Origin: Gammaproteobacteria bacterium
GTDB taxonomy: Bacteria; Pseudomonadota; Gammaproteobacteria; S012-40
Direction: 5' to 3'
DNA length: 15,234 bases
NCBI GenBank assembly: GCA_029879945.1
Contig: JAOUPJ010000052.1
Coordinates: 1 to 15,234 of the forward strand
Made by a program: the position numbers and the translations under genes. The notes under the pieces were generated by a model, which searched no databases, had not been told where the DNA came from, and was given only the letters and a program-made list of their open reading frames with translations. Positions 5,754 through 13,641 of the stretch are shown here, piece after piece (positions within the stretch are counted from its first letter, which is position 1; each line of letters starts with the position of its first letter).

Positions 5754-7765
5754 GTTTCGTTAAGTAACTCAATAAAGTCCTTTTCGTTTAACACTTGTAC
5801 ACCAAGGGCATTGGCCTTGTCCAGTTTGGAGCCCGCTTCGGTGCCGGCCACTACAAAATCGGTCTTTTTAGACACGCTGCCTGTGACTTTTGCACCTAAT
5901 GCCTGGAGTTTTGCCTTGGCTTCATCACGCGTCATCTCACTTAAGGTGCCAGTCAGAACGAAGGTCTTACCCTTCAAGCGTTGCTCACTCGCATCCACTA
6001 TTTTTGGTTCTGGCCAATGAATACCTGCCTTTGCCAACTTAAGCAACACCTCTCGATTGTGGGGCTGATGAAAAAAGGTGACGATATGACGCGCCACCAC
6101 GGGCCCGATATCCTGTATCGCCTGCAGTTGCTCTTCGTTCGCCGCAGCAAGGGCATCCAGGGAAACGAAGTGAGAAGCCAGTGACGCTGCTGTTGCCTCA
6201 CCCACCTCACGAATACCCAAGGCATAAAGAAAGCGTGCGAAAGTCGTCTCCTTGCTCTTGGTGAGCGCTTTTGCCAGATTCTCGGCCGACTTGTTCCCCA
6301 TGCGTTCAAGTCCAGCCAACACGTCCACCTCCAGGGCATAGAGATCGGCCATGTCTTTGATATAGCCGCCGTCTGCCAGCTGTTCGACCAGCTTGTCACC
6401 CAGGCCATCGATATCCATAGCCTTACGCGAGGCAAAGTGTTTTATCGCCTCCTTGCGCTGTGCTGGGCAAAACAGACCACCGCTGCAACGGGCCACGGCC
6501 TCGCCTTCGATGCGTATCACTTCGGAATCACACTCGGGGCACGTCTTGGGTAACACAAACTTGCTTGTTTTCTCAGGCCTATGAGACAAGACCACACTCA
6601 CCACTTCCGGGATCACGTCCCCTGCCCGCCTTACGATTACCGTGTCACCGATGCGCACGTCTTTGCGTTCCACTTCGTCCTGATTGTGCAGCGTGGCATT
6701 GGTGACCGTCACACCGCCCACAAAAACCGGTTTGAGACGAGCGACCGGTGTAATGGCTCCGGTGCGGCCCACTTGAACATCGATGTTTTCCACCACGGTC
6801 ATTTCTTCTTGCGCAGGAAATTTATGGGCGATGGCCCAACGTGGTGCGCGTGAGACAAATCCCATCTCTTGTTGTTGCTTGAAGTCGTCTACCTTGTAAA
6901 CCACCCCATCAATTTCATAACTCAGTTGTGAACGCTGTGCGAGTAGATTTTGATAATAGACTAGCAATGCGTTCGTCCCCCTACAGGGTTTACCCAAAGG
7001 ATTAACGGGCAAACCAAACGCCTTGAGCTTGTTCATCAATTGTGAATGCGACTGGGCGATTGTCTCACTGCATTCACCCAGACCATAACAATAAATTGTT
7101 AAAGGACGAGCTGCGGTAATACGGGAATCCAGTTGTCGCAGACTCCCTGCTGCAGCATTGCGGGGATTGGCGAAGGTCTTTTCTTCGTTGTCTCGCTGAC
7201 GTTGATTGAGCTTTTCAAAACCGTCCAGTGGCATAAAGACTTCGCCGCGTACTTCTAAGAGATCGGGAATGTTTTTTCCCAGAAGTTTTAGGGGAACCGA
7301 CTGGATGGTGCGCACATTCTGTGTCACGTCTTCACCCTGCGCTCCATCACCGCGTGTTGCCGCCGTTACCAGTTTCCCTTGTTCATAACGTAACGAAATA
7401 GCCAGGCCATCCAGTTTAGGTTCGGCAAAATACTGGATAGCGTCTTCTTCCAGCTTTTCACGGATGCGCTTGTCGAAATCCGCTACCTCTTGTTCATCGA
7501 AGGCATTGGCCAAAGAGAGCATGGGAACGGTGTGTATGACTTGCTTGAAGCTATCTAAGGGTTGCGCACCGACGCGCTGCGTGGGGGATTCACTACTAAC
7601 GAATTCGGGATGCGCCTGCTCTAACGACTCCAATTCACGCATGAGTCGATCGTATTCGGCATCGGGCACCTCAGGATTATCCAGCACGTAATACTGATAG
7701 TTATGATGCTCGATTTGCTCCCTGAGTTGCTCAATTCGGCGCTTCGATTCAGCCGTAGACCTCAT
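5750..7765 (-). CDS. ligA: NAD-dependent DNA ligase LigA
   Basis: 671 aa, the standard LigA length. It seals nicks during replication and repair using NAD+. Domains in order: Ia domain with HNYQYYVLDNP (21-31) that grips NMN, adenylation domain with the nucleophile K117 in AEPKLDG, RGDGAQGEDVTQN (138-150), OB-fold with RTGAITPVA (334-342), four-Cys zinc finger (C409, C412, C427, C433), helix-hairpin-helix region (about 445-585) and a C-terminal BRCT domain (about 594-668, GKTFVLTGTL). AGGGAG lies 8 bases before the ATG. No truncation or missing catalytic residue is seen. In many gammaproteobacteria ligA follows zipA; here the gene upstream is a large lipoprotein across a 302-base gap, and downstream is an overlapping HDAC-family gene, so the neighbourhood has been rearranged relative to that layout. 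Confidence 0.98.
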   Translation of the reverse strand: MRSTAESKRRIEQLREQIEHHNYQYYVLDNPEVPDAEYDRLMRELESLEQAHPEFVSSESPTQRVGAQPLDSFKQVIHTVPMLSLANAFDEQEVADFDKRIREKLEEDAIQYFAEPKLDGLAISLRYEQGKLVTAATRGDGAQGEDVTQNVRTIQSVPLKLLGKNIPDLLEVRGEVFMPLDGFEKLNQRQRDNEEKTFANPRNAAAGSLRQLDSRITAARPLTIYCYGLGECSETIAQSHSQLMNKLKAFGLPVNPLGKPCRGTNALLVYYQNLLAQRSQLSYEIDGVVYKVDDFKQQQEMGFVSRAPRWAIAHKFPAQEEMTVVENIDVQVGRTGAITPVARLKPVFVGGVTVTNATLHNQDEVERKDVRIGDTVIVRRAGDVIPEVVSVVLSHRPEKTSKFVLPKTCPECDSEVIRIEGEAVARCSGGLFCPAQRKEAIKHFASRKAMDIDGLGDKLVEQLADGGYIKDMADLYALEVDVLAGLERMGNKSAENLAKALTKSKETTFARFLYALGIREVGEATAASLASHFVSLDALAAANEEQLQAIQDIGPVVARHIVTFFHQPHNREVLLKLAKAGIHWPEPKIVDASEQRLKGKTFVLTGTLSEMTRDEAKAKLQALGAKVTGSVSKKTDFVVAGTEAGSKLDKANALGVQVLNEKDFIELLNET

Positions 7766-8067
7766 GTCTGATGCTCCCTGTGTTCAGGGCGCTATTTTAG
7801 CGTAATCCTAGGTGTTTTGGTTCTTGTTAGTGAAAATCTCTCTCTAGTAGCGAATTTGTAAATTTAATATTTTACATTAAATACATGCTATACTATATTG
7901 TTTTATATGTACTTTAATAGCTATTTTATCTGAGAACTCACGTCAATTAACAAAACTACTTCTGTTTCTCTTTAAACAGGAGAATGCTTCATTTTTAGAA
8001 CTTGCCAACACTACTCAAGACCAAATCCTTTCGCCATTTCAAGCAGCCGTAGAAGCATAGCAACACA
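7766..8067. other. 302-base AT-rich intergenic region between ligA and the lipoprotein gene
   Basis: No gene is supported here. The centre (about 7855-7925) is very AT-rich with several TATA-like strings and probably holds the ligA promoter, but I could not pick one -35/-10 pair. No rho-independent terminator for the lipoprotein gene is visible. On the + strand a frame is open for 59 codons from 7881 to the TAG at 8058-8060 with a protein-like second half (LTKLLLFLFKQENASFLEL), but it has no ATG, GTG or TTG start, so it is at most a decayed gene end. Confidence 0.4.
7774..7779 (-). promoter_or_regulatory. Ribosome binding site of ligA (AGGGAG)
   Basis: On the minus strand AGGGAG stands 8 bases before the ligA ATG and supports the start at 7765. 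A small perfect hairpin (CGCTA/TAGCG, 3-base loop, 7790-7802) lies just upstream in the probable 5' leader. Confidence 0.6.
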
Positions 8068-11000
8068 TCAAGGCGTTATTCTAATCTGATGTTTTGCTGA
8101 ACGCATATAGCCCAAAACTTCGTACGGATTAACACCGTTACTAATTGCATACCAGATGTCTTCCATATTGTCATAAATGTCATAATCCCTAAGTTGCACA
8201 CTCAAATCAAGGGTCGTTTGATCAAGGCTAGCCTTGTCAATAATTTCAGATAACTCAGGAGGTATATCCGGGATAACCCAAGTTGTTTGCTCTGAATGTT
8301 GCCACACCGTCCAGTTCACGCTACCGCTGACAAGCGTACCGTCAATATTGAAAGTTTTTGGATAGCTCAGTTCTGCAATACTTATATCTACAGGAGCTTT
8401 ACCGTTTGCAATATCCCATGACAGCGAACTGTTTACTGAATCAAACACCAAATTGCCAATTTCAGCATCAAGTGTTTTTAAGACAATATCATTGACTGGA
8501 GGTGCCTTAAACGATTTTTCTGAATATCGTGATACACCCGTTGTGCTGAGCTTCATCGTAGCCGAGATGATATATTCGGTCATGGGCAGCCTATCAGGAA
8601 TGGGAATCATATTAGTAGTAGGATTTCCATGCCATAGACCAGGTAAGTTGTAGCCTTTACCTTCCCATAGCGCTTTTGTTCTATAGTAGCTAACACTTTC
8701 ACTCAACTGCGGATAGTAGCTTATTTTTTTCATATTTGGCTCGTGGGCAAGCGCTAAACTATAGCTTGCTCCCGACAGATTTCCCAGATCCATCGCGAAA
8801 CCGTATTGATACTGATAGTCTTCAGTCGATCCGGTAGGCCGGTATTCGTAAAACGCGGCATGATGGGGCGAGTTGCACTCCAAATCTGTCGTACTAACAC
8901 TTGTCTGGGAAGTTAGACTAGGGGCGAATAACACGGTTCGACCAGGACTAAGTGAAAGAAATTGTTCGTAGCCAGCTCCCACACCTGGTAAACCGCTCAC
9001 ATTGACGTTTATAGAGCTATTTGTACTGCAGCTGCTACCTGCCATTACAGACGAATTCGCCCAAAGATTTGATTGATGAAAATGGAACTCGCCATCAATA
9101 ACTGGCACATCCATTAACATAATTAGATTCCTTCGCGTATCTGACCATGATCTTGAAATCAATATCGTTGCATGTGTACGCCCAATATCTCCAAAATCGA
9201 CTATACCATTGGCATCGCTATACAAAATAGATTCGACCGTTTTATTGTCCTGCTTATAAAGCACAACTGGTGTTGGCCGAGTTTCCACACGATTACCAGA
9301 GTGTAAAAGTTTGAGCTTTAAATGGGTTCCAGAGTAGGTGCGACCCCAAATCACATTAAATGAACGGCTCACTTGTGCGCCTTTAACGTCCGTGACGAGA
9401 GCGATAATCTCTGTAGAACCCGTACCAGTGCCAGGAGAGGTAAAATTAGCAGACCAAGGATCAGCGCTAGTATCCAGTGGAATGCCGTCACTGCTTGACC
9501 AGGCAATCGTTAGCGCTTGCCTTTCGGGGTCAACGGCCTCAATTGAAATTGTCATTGTTTCGTTGTGGCCTATAGGTCCATATTTGCTACGAACAGACGA
9601 ACGAACCTTGGGCGGTTTATTGGGAACAGAAAAATTTAATATGACAGGTGTGTTCTTGTCGATAACCATCGCATCCTGTGCCGCGAGTTCAAATGCATAG
9701 ACAGAAACAGCTTTATCTAAAGGTACGGACAAGCTATATTCACCAGATGAATTGGTGACCGCTTTACTGCCAGCAGTAGAGCGCATAGTTAGACCCGGAA
9801 TTGGGTTGTCGCTGGAATCCGTCACAGTTCCCTGAATAGTACCGGTGGCAATATCAATCTTGTTTTTGAGAAAAAGGCAAACAGCTGGGTTTTCGAGATA
9901 GGATCCATCAATTGTACTCCCCCTCTCCACATTCGAGTTTAATTCCTCGGTAATAATGTTGCCTTCAACGTCCTCAGTCACATCATATTGATTATCAATC
10001 TCACCTATCCACGCCTTTAGGGCAACCTTTTCCGGCTTGCTTACATCCTTTGTTCGCTTTACGGTCACGCAGGCGCGACCTTGGGCATTTGTCGTAGTGG
10101 GTCGTGATCGGCCATTGTATGTTTTTCCCTCTGCTTCAACATTGACCCAAGAAACGGGGTTAGTATCCCCATCTTGGACATCAACACACATGCAAGAATG
10201 TTCAGTAATGGGTGCATCCACATTCCACCAGGAAAAATGCGTAATCATGGCTTGAGCGTATAAGGCACCATCGGCACCTTGTACGATAATAGCATCATCA
10301 ATAGTTGGGGTACTTGGGTCGGCGTCTTCTCTTACCCACGTGGCCTTGGTTTCACTGTAAGACCACCAGGGGATGGTTTGGCCTAAAGTATATTTCGATT
10401 GATCAGCATCGGGTATGCGTAGCTTTACTGTTGCAGGTTGATCTAGAGTAGTGATGTCATTTCCCATATCATCCTGCAAAGTGATATCTGTGAAAACGAC
10501 GCTTTCCAACAGAATATCAGAAGGCTGAGTACGATCATTGGTCGCCATGTAGTCCCCTGGGAAGGCCGTTTTTCCCGCATCACTGCCTGGATTACCCACA
10601 TAGACGTTAACACTCACCGGCGCCTCCGATGTTATGCTACCAGGCGGAAAAGAAATTTCTGCCAGCACATTGCTGGTCCCGTCATTCGGATCTTGGGCGC
10701 TCACCACATTGGTAGATGCTGCGTTAGGATCAATTATTTCACTGTGTTGATGCTTTGATAGTTTGACGCTGAAATCAAAATCCAGGTCTTTAACAACCGC
10801 GACTATTTTCTGGGTAGAAATAAACCCCGGTTTGTCATATTGAACGACCATATTGTAGGTGACGGGAATCTGTACATCGATCAATTCAAAAAAGCCATTT
10901 TCGTCACTTTGTATCTCGTACCCGCTCGCACTCACTTTCACATTTGAGAGGGCATTTCCTTCGGTATCCGTTATCCGGCCCGCGACTGACACCTTATCAT

Positions 11001-11148
11001 TCGTCAATTCCAGCACTTCGCTTCCGGTAATCAGCTCGCTGGTAGTTTGTGTTGAGGGGCCGGTAGTTGAATCATCACTGCAAGCAGCGAGCAGGAGGGC
11101 ACAAGAGGCGCAAAGGAAAATGGATCGGGCCGCATTTGCTATTCGCAT
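8068..11148 (-). CDS. Large surface lipoprotein with carboxypeptidase-regulatory-like and Ig-like domains
   Basis: 1026 aa. A type II signal peptide is clear: hydrophobic core, then lipobox LAAC with Cys at residue 23; the following Ser-Asp-Asp is compatible with outer-membrane sorting. A Ser/Thr-rich linker follows. Residues about 53-130 form a canonical carboxypeptidase-regulatory-like beta-sandwich (VAGRITDTEGNALSNVKVSA). About 160-310 is a region ending in ITHFSWWNVD, a pattern common in bacterial surface proteins beside such domains. About 317-425 is a possible second, Cys-containing sandwich. About 434-508 is another carboxypeptidase-regulatory-like domain (GTIQGTVTDSSDNPIPG), and 512-602 is a PKD/cadherin-like Ig domain. 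The C-terminal 420 residues are not recognised. No catalytic motif is seen; adhesion, carbohydrate binding or a structural role is possible. AAGGAG 6 bases before the ATG fixes the start. It appears monocistronic. Confidence 0.85.
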   Translation of the reverse strand: MRIANAARSIFLCASCALLLAACSDDSTTGPSTQTTSELITGSEVLELTNDKVSVAGRITDTEGNALSNVKVSASGYEIQSDENGFFELIDVQIPVTYNMVVQYDKPGFISTQKIVAVVKDLDFDFSVKLSKHQHSEIIDPNAASTNVVSAQDPNDGTSNVLAEISFPPGSITSEAPVSVNVYVGNPGSDAGKTAFPGDYMATNDRTQPSDILLESVVFTDITLQDDMGNDITTLDQPATVKLRIPDADQSKYTLGQTIPWWSYSETKATWVREDADPSTPTIDDAIIVQGADGALYAQAMITHFSWWNVDAPITEHSCMCVDVQDGDTNPVSWVNVEAEGKTYNGRSRPTTTNAQGRACVTVKRTKDVSKPEKVALKAWIGEIDNQYDVTEDVEGNIITEELNSNVERGSTIDGSYLENPAVCLFLKNKIDIATGTIQGTVTDSSDNPIPGLTMRSTAGSKAVTNSSGEYSLSVPLDKAVSVYAFELAAQDAMVIDKNTPVILNFSVPNKPPKVRSSVRSKYGPIGHNETMTISIEAVDPERQALTIAWSSSDGIPLDTSADPWSANFTSPGTGTGSTEIIALVTDVKGAQVSRSFNVIWGRTYSGTHLKLKLLHSGNRVETRPTPVVLYKQDNKTVESILYSDANGIVDFGDIGRTHATILISRSWSDTRRNLIMLMDVPVIDGEFHFHQSNLWANSSVMAGSSCSTNSSINVNVSGLPGVGAGYEQFLSLSPGRTVLFAPSLTSQTSVSTTDLECNSPHHAAFYEYRPTGSTEDYQYQYGFAMDLGNLSGASYSLALAHEPNMKKISYYPQLSESVSYYRTKALWEGKGYNLPGLWHGNPTTNMIPIPDRLPMTEYIISATMKLSTTGVSRYSEKSFKAPPVNDIVLKTLDAEIGNLVFDSVNSSLSWDIANGKAPVDISIAELSYPKTFNIDGTLVSGSVNWTVWQHSEQTTWVIPDIPPELSEIIDKASLDQTTLDLSVQLRDYDIYDNMEDIWYAISNGVNPYEVLGYMRSAKHQIRITP

Positions 11149-11154
11149 TCTAAA

Positions 11155-11160
11155 CTCCTT
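11155..11160 (-). promoter_or_regulatory. Ribosome binding site AAGGAG of the lipoprotein gene
   Basis: A perfect AAGGAG on the minus strand, 6 bases before the ATG at 11148, supports the chosen start and the full signal peptide. Confidence 0.8.
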
Positions 11161-11166
11161 TACGCA

Positions 11167-11349
11167 TCACCCGCGCATTTTTGTTTCAGTGACTACGCTC
11201 ATTATCGCCCAACAGAAGAACTTCTCCTTTAACCAGTTCCCAACTTCCCAGATAGCAATGTATCTATCGCCTGTTTTGGTGGTCAGATCACAATTTTTCC
11301 TGCATTTGACATGAGAAAAGAGAACCAGTCCAAGTTAAACAATTTCCAT
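11167..11349 (-). pseudogene. Small reading frame with strong ribosome binding site, broken by TAA at codon 5
   Basis: On the minus strand GGAGGAGG (11354-11361) stands 4 bases before an ATG at 11349, among the strongest ribosome binding sites in the window. The frame reads Met-Glu-Ile-Val and then TAA (11335-11337). After that stop the same frame stays open for 55 more codons to a TGA at 11167-11169, with peptide segments such as TTKTGDRYIAIWEVGNW. It lies entirely in the leader of the lipoprotein gene. It may be a small gene with a nonsense change, or a four-codon minigene that tunes translation or mRNA decay downstream, or chance. No family is recognised. Confidence 0.25.
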
Positions 11350-11453
11350 AGTTCCTCCTCCGTAATTCACTGATTACACGATCAACAGCAGCTCGAATAA
11401 GCGATTATCCAGGCGATATAGCTAGCCCCCGGTTTATTCACACAATTCTATTG
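11350..11453. other. Remainder of the intergenic region between the lipoprotein and MBL genes
   Basis: Apart from the strong Shine-Dalgarno sequence at 11354-11361 I see no gene, no clear terminator after the metallo-hydrolase and no unambiguous promoter. Within the neighbouring spacer a short inverted repeat GATAG/CTATC occurs at 11251-11255 and 11264-11268, of unknown meaning. Confidence 0.3.
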
Positions 11454-12524
11454 CTAATTATGTTTTACCTTAACAACTGACCGAGTCTCCCCCACTTTCA
11501 TGCTCCACAAATTTTGATCGCTAAAGCCGGCGGCAAACCCTGCCGCTTTAAAGCGCCGTGGCGGCTCCCAAATCGGCTCATCTGAAAGACTACTCACCGT
11601 TCCCCAATGCGATGCAATCAAGGTATTTGCCCTGACATCGATCCCGATTTGAACCGCCTCTTCCGGGTTTACGTGAGACATCCACATCAACTCTCTCGGT
11701 TCATAGGCGCCGATGGGTACGATGGCCACATCAAATGGACCGTGGTCCTCTCCCACCTGTTTGAAAATCGAATCGGAGTAGCCCGAGTCTCCCACAAAAT
11801 AGATCTTTTTAGTGGGGGACTCGATAACCCAGCTAGACCACAGCGTTTTATTGTGATCACTCAGGCTGCGTGCCGAGTCGTGGACAGCGGGCTGGGCTAT
11901 AATCGTCAGCTCGTCGACTTGCACCTTTTGATGCCAATCCAGTTCGCTCACTTTTTCATAACCCCTTTTGGTAAAAAACGATTTTAATCCTAAGGGAACG
12001 ACAACATGAATTTTTTCCTTGTTCACCAATTTTTCAATTGTTTTCTCATCCAGATGATCGTAATGATTATGTGACACGAGAATTACATCAATAGGGGGTA
12101 ACTTTTCAGTGGGAATACCGGATGGTACAAATCGCCTTGGCCCAGCCCAGGAAAGGGGACTGGCAAATCCTTCCAGAAAAGGGTCGGTGAGTATGGTTTT
12201 ACCGTCTATATGAATTAGAAAACTCGCATGACCTAGCCAGCTAATCCGATCTCCCTCCAGTGAATGGAGCAATTTGATAGACTCGTCTGCCGAAAGACTG
12301 TGACCTTCTGGAATATCAGGCACAAAGACCGATGACCAGAAGCGCCTTAGATAAAACAATGCACCCTTGGATGCAGCCGTTTCGATATAGGGATCATTTT
12401 GAAAACCATTTTCCAGGTGATGGCCCTTGGAGACAGCTTGCTGTGGAACGTTATCCGAATACCCTATATTGGAAAAACACATCAGAAAAACGATCCAATT
12501 TGCCCTATTCCGGAACAATTTCAT
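11454..12524 (-). CDS. Exported metallo-beta-lactamase-fold hydrolase (RomA/NAPE-PLD-like)
   Basis: 356 aa from the ATG at 12524; a TTG two codons upstream (12530) is the alternative, and neither has a strong Shine-Dalgarno sequence. Residues 1-23 look like a signal peptide (MKLFRNRANWIVFLMCFSNI, cleavage near GYS), which would place it in the periplasm or membrane-attached. The fold is marked by WLGHASFLI (96-104), TDPFL (113-117), the metal site SHNHYDHLD (151-159, His152, His154, Asp156, His157), a mid-protein His in VHDSA, YFVGDSGYSD and ASHWGT. The WAGPRRFVPSGI segment and the GDSGY pattern match the branch containing outer-membrane-associated RomA and NAPE-hydrolysing phospholipase D. 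Phosphodiester hydrolysis of a lipid is plausible but unproven. It is the second gene of an operon 11 bases behind the SDR gene, and probably under PadR control. Confidence 0.85.
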   Translation of the reverse strand: MKLFRNRANWIVFLMCFSNIGYSDNVPQQAVSKGHHLENGFQNDPYIETAASKGALFYLRRFWSSVFVPDIPEGHSLSADESIKLLHSLEGDRISWLGHASFLIHIDGKTILTDPFLEGFASPLSWAGPRRFVPSGIPTEKLPPIDVILVSHNHYDHLDEKTIEKLVNKEKIHVVVPLGLKSFFTKRGYEKVSELDWHQKVQVDELTIIAQPAVHDSARSLSDHNKTLWSSWVIESPTKKIYFVGDSGYSDSIFKQVGEDHGPFDVAIVPIGAYEPRELMWMSHVNPEEAVQIGIDVRANTLIASHWGTVSSLSDEPIWEPPRRFKAAGFAAGFSDQNLWSMKVGETRSVVKVKHN

Positions 12525-12535
12525 TCTCAATTACA

Positions 12536-13525
12536 CTACCCCATAACCACCGAAACGCTTTCTAGCGGCGTACTCTCCTCAGAGACTATGTAGTCCAACG
12601 TATCCTCGAACCCGTATTTGGTCTCAAAACCCAGCGCACGAATCTTGTCATCATTGATTAGCAAACTAGAATTCGCCACATGCACAATAAAAGGCGTGAT
12701 CATGGGAACCTTACCATAGGGCGTAAACTTCACTAAAATATTGGCCAACACCTTCGCCAATCCCACCGGTAATTTTTGTGCTTTTGTCTCTCGACCAGTG
12801 ACACGATCCAGTCCCAACTTTAAACCCTTCATACTCAAGCGATAGCCTTGAAGATTGTAGACTTGCCCCTTGGCTTCAACACAGTCACCAAGAAACACCA
12901 TGGCCCTGCCAATATCACGCGTATCAACGGCAGAACTCTTTTTACTCCCCTCGCCTATCATGGGAAACTCGCCCTTTTTGTGTGACTTCATAAACAGATC
13001 CAGGACGACAGAGCGACGACCGTAGGTGCCAGCCGGTCTGAGCATAACAATATCCAAGCCCGTCTCGCTAGCGACTTCTTGTAAACGCTTCTCCCGGTCT
13101 AAAAGCGACTGCTGAAAATCAAAAAGTGGTCTCTTGGGGTAATCTTCATTCATAGGACGAATTCCGAAATCACCATACACCTCCACGCTACTAAGCTGCA
13201 CGAGCCTTTTGCAATTTGCTGCAGCAGTAGCACGGGCAATGGTTTCCGCCAGTTCCACCTGGGTCTGACGATATTGCGCTAGTGATTGATGAGGATGGAC
13301 ATTGGCCGTGCAGTTGTAGACGATATCAAAGCCATTAAACGACTGCTGCAAGGCCTCTTGATTAAAATTGTCTATTGCCTTGATGGAAACACCCAGCCTT
13401 TTTAGAAAACTCACGTCACTTTCGGGTCTAACAAGAGCAGTTAGCTGTTTCCCCGCCTGCACCAAAGCCTCTGCCACATGGCTGCCAATAAAGCCTGTTC
13501 CACCCAGAATGATGTGTTTGCTCAT
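12536..13525 (-). CDS. Atypical extended SDR (NAD-dependent epimerase/dehydratase family)
   Basis: 329 aa. The frame is open to 13588, but the ATG at 13525 is chosen: AGGAGA lies 7 bases upstream and the Rossmann strand begins right after it (MSKHIILGGTGFIGSH, with the GGTGFIG nucleotide loop at 8-14). LSSVEVYG (111-118) is the usual active-site Ser strand, and RPAGTYGRR (163-171) is the family's substrate-side motif. Where the catalytic YxxxK is expected, the protein reads SLLDREKRLQE: Lys146 is present but the Tyr position (142) is Leu. So it may be an altered dehydrogenase, an isomerase with a different acid, or a binding protein. The distal part (VGLAKVLANILVKF, YGKVPMITPF) resembles sterol/dihydroflavonol-reductase-like SDRs. 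It is the first gene of the SDR-MBL operon, divergent from padR. Confidence 0.85.
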   Translation of the reverse strand: MSKHIILGGTGFIGSHVAEALVQAGKQLTALVRPESDVSFLKRLGVSIKAIDNFNQEALQQSFNGFDIVYNCTANVHPHQSLAQYRQTQVELAETIARATAAANCKRLVQLSSVEVYGDFGIRPMNEDYPKRPLFDFQQSLLDREKRLQEVASETGLDIVMLRPAGTYGRRSVVLDLFMKSHKKGEFPMIGEGSKKSSAVDTRDIGRAMVFLGDCVEAKGQVYNLQGYRLSMKGLKLGLDRVTGRETKAQKLPVGLAKVLANILVKFTPYGKVPMITPFIVHVANSSLLINDDKIRALGFETKYGFEDTLDYIVSEESTPLESVSVVMG

Positions 13526-13532
13526 GTCCGCT

Positions 13533-13538
13533 TCTCCT
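13533..13538 (-). promoter_or_regulatory. Ribosome binding site AGGAGA of the SDR gene
   Basis: AGGAGA on the minus strand, 7 bases before the ATG at 13525. It excludes the longer in-frame start at 13588, which would also place coding sequence over the operator repeat. Confidence 0.75.
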
Positions 13539-13546
13539 GTCATGAA

Positions 13547-13566
13547 ATATGCAACTATTTGCATAT
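13547..13566. promoter_or_regulatory. Probable PadR operator 1 (perfect inverted repeat)
   Basis: ATATGCAA and its perfect complement TTGCATAT are separated by CTAT, giving a 20-base palindromic site. It lies directly downstream of the proposed -10 of the SDR promoter, about +1 to +20 of that transcript, where a bound repressor would block initiation. Dyad length and TGCA-type half sites are consistent with PadR-family operators. Confidence 0.7.
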
Positions 13567-13595
13567 ACTGTAGACTTTTATCGGACAATATGCAA
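13567..13595 (-). promoter_or_regulatory. Proposed promoter of the SDR-MBL operon
   Basis: On the minus strand TTGCAT (13595-13590) and TACAGT (13572-13567) are separated by exactly 17 bases. Each matches four of six consensus positions. Transcription would start near 13560, inside operator 1, giving a leader of about 35 bases with the AGGAGA site. Confidence 0.5.
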
Positions 13596-13610
13596 TTATT
13601 TTCATATATT
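13582..13610 (+). promoter_or_regulatory. Proposed promoter of padR
   Basis: CGGACA (13582-13587) and TATATT (13605-13610) are separated by exactly 17 bases, matching four and five of six consensus positions. Operator 2 begins at the first spacer base and runs into the -10, the classical layout for autorepression. Transcription would start near 13617, about 25 bases before the ATG. Confidence 0.5.
13588..13607. promoter_or_regulatory. Probable PadR operator 2 (near-perfect inverted repeat)
   Basis: ATATGCAA, spacer TTAT, then TTTCATAT: the same site as operator 1 with one mismatch in the right arm. Its centre is 41 bases from that of operator 1, close to four helical turns, so two dimers would sit on one DNA face. 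It spans the -35/-10 spacer of the padR promoter and the -35 of the SDR promoter. Confidence 0.7.
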
Positions 13611-13641
13611 ATTTAACATCAAATGGATTTATATAATAATC

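Noticed and set aside
5998..6435. 145-codon frame overlapping ligA, rich in Trp and Arg
   Set aside because: Composition is that of an out-of-frame reading of ligA; the ligase domains occupy the true frame.
10859..11314. 151-codon + strand frame covering the lipoprotein gene start
   Set aside because: It runs antisense through the lipoprotein signal peptide region and has no ribosome binding site or protein-like pattern.
11305..11345. TTGACA on the + strand as a promoter
   Set aside because: No -10-like hexamer lies 16-19 bases downstream, and no + strand gene follows.
13526..13588. N-terminal extension of the SDR to 13588
   Set aside because: It would place coding sequence over operator 1 and the -10, while AGGAGA and the Rossmann strand support 13525.
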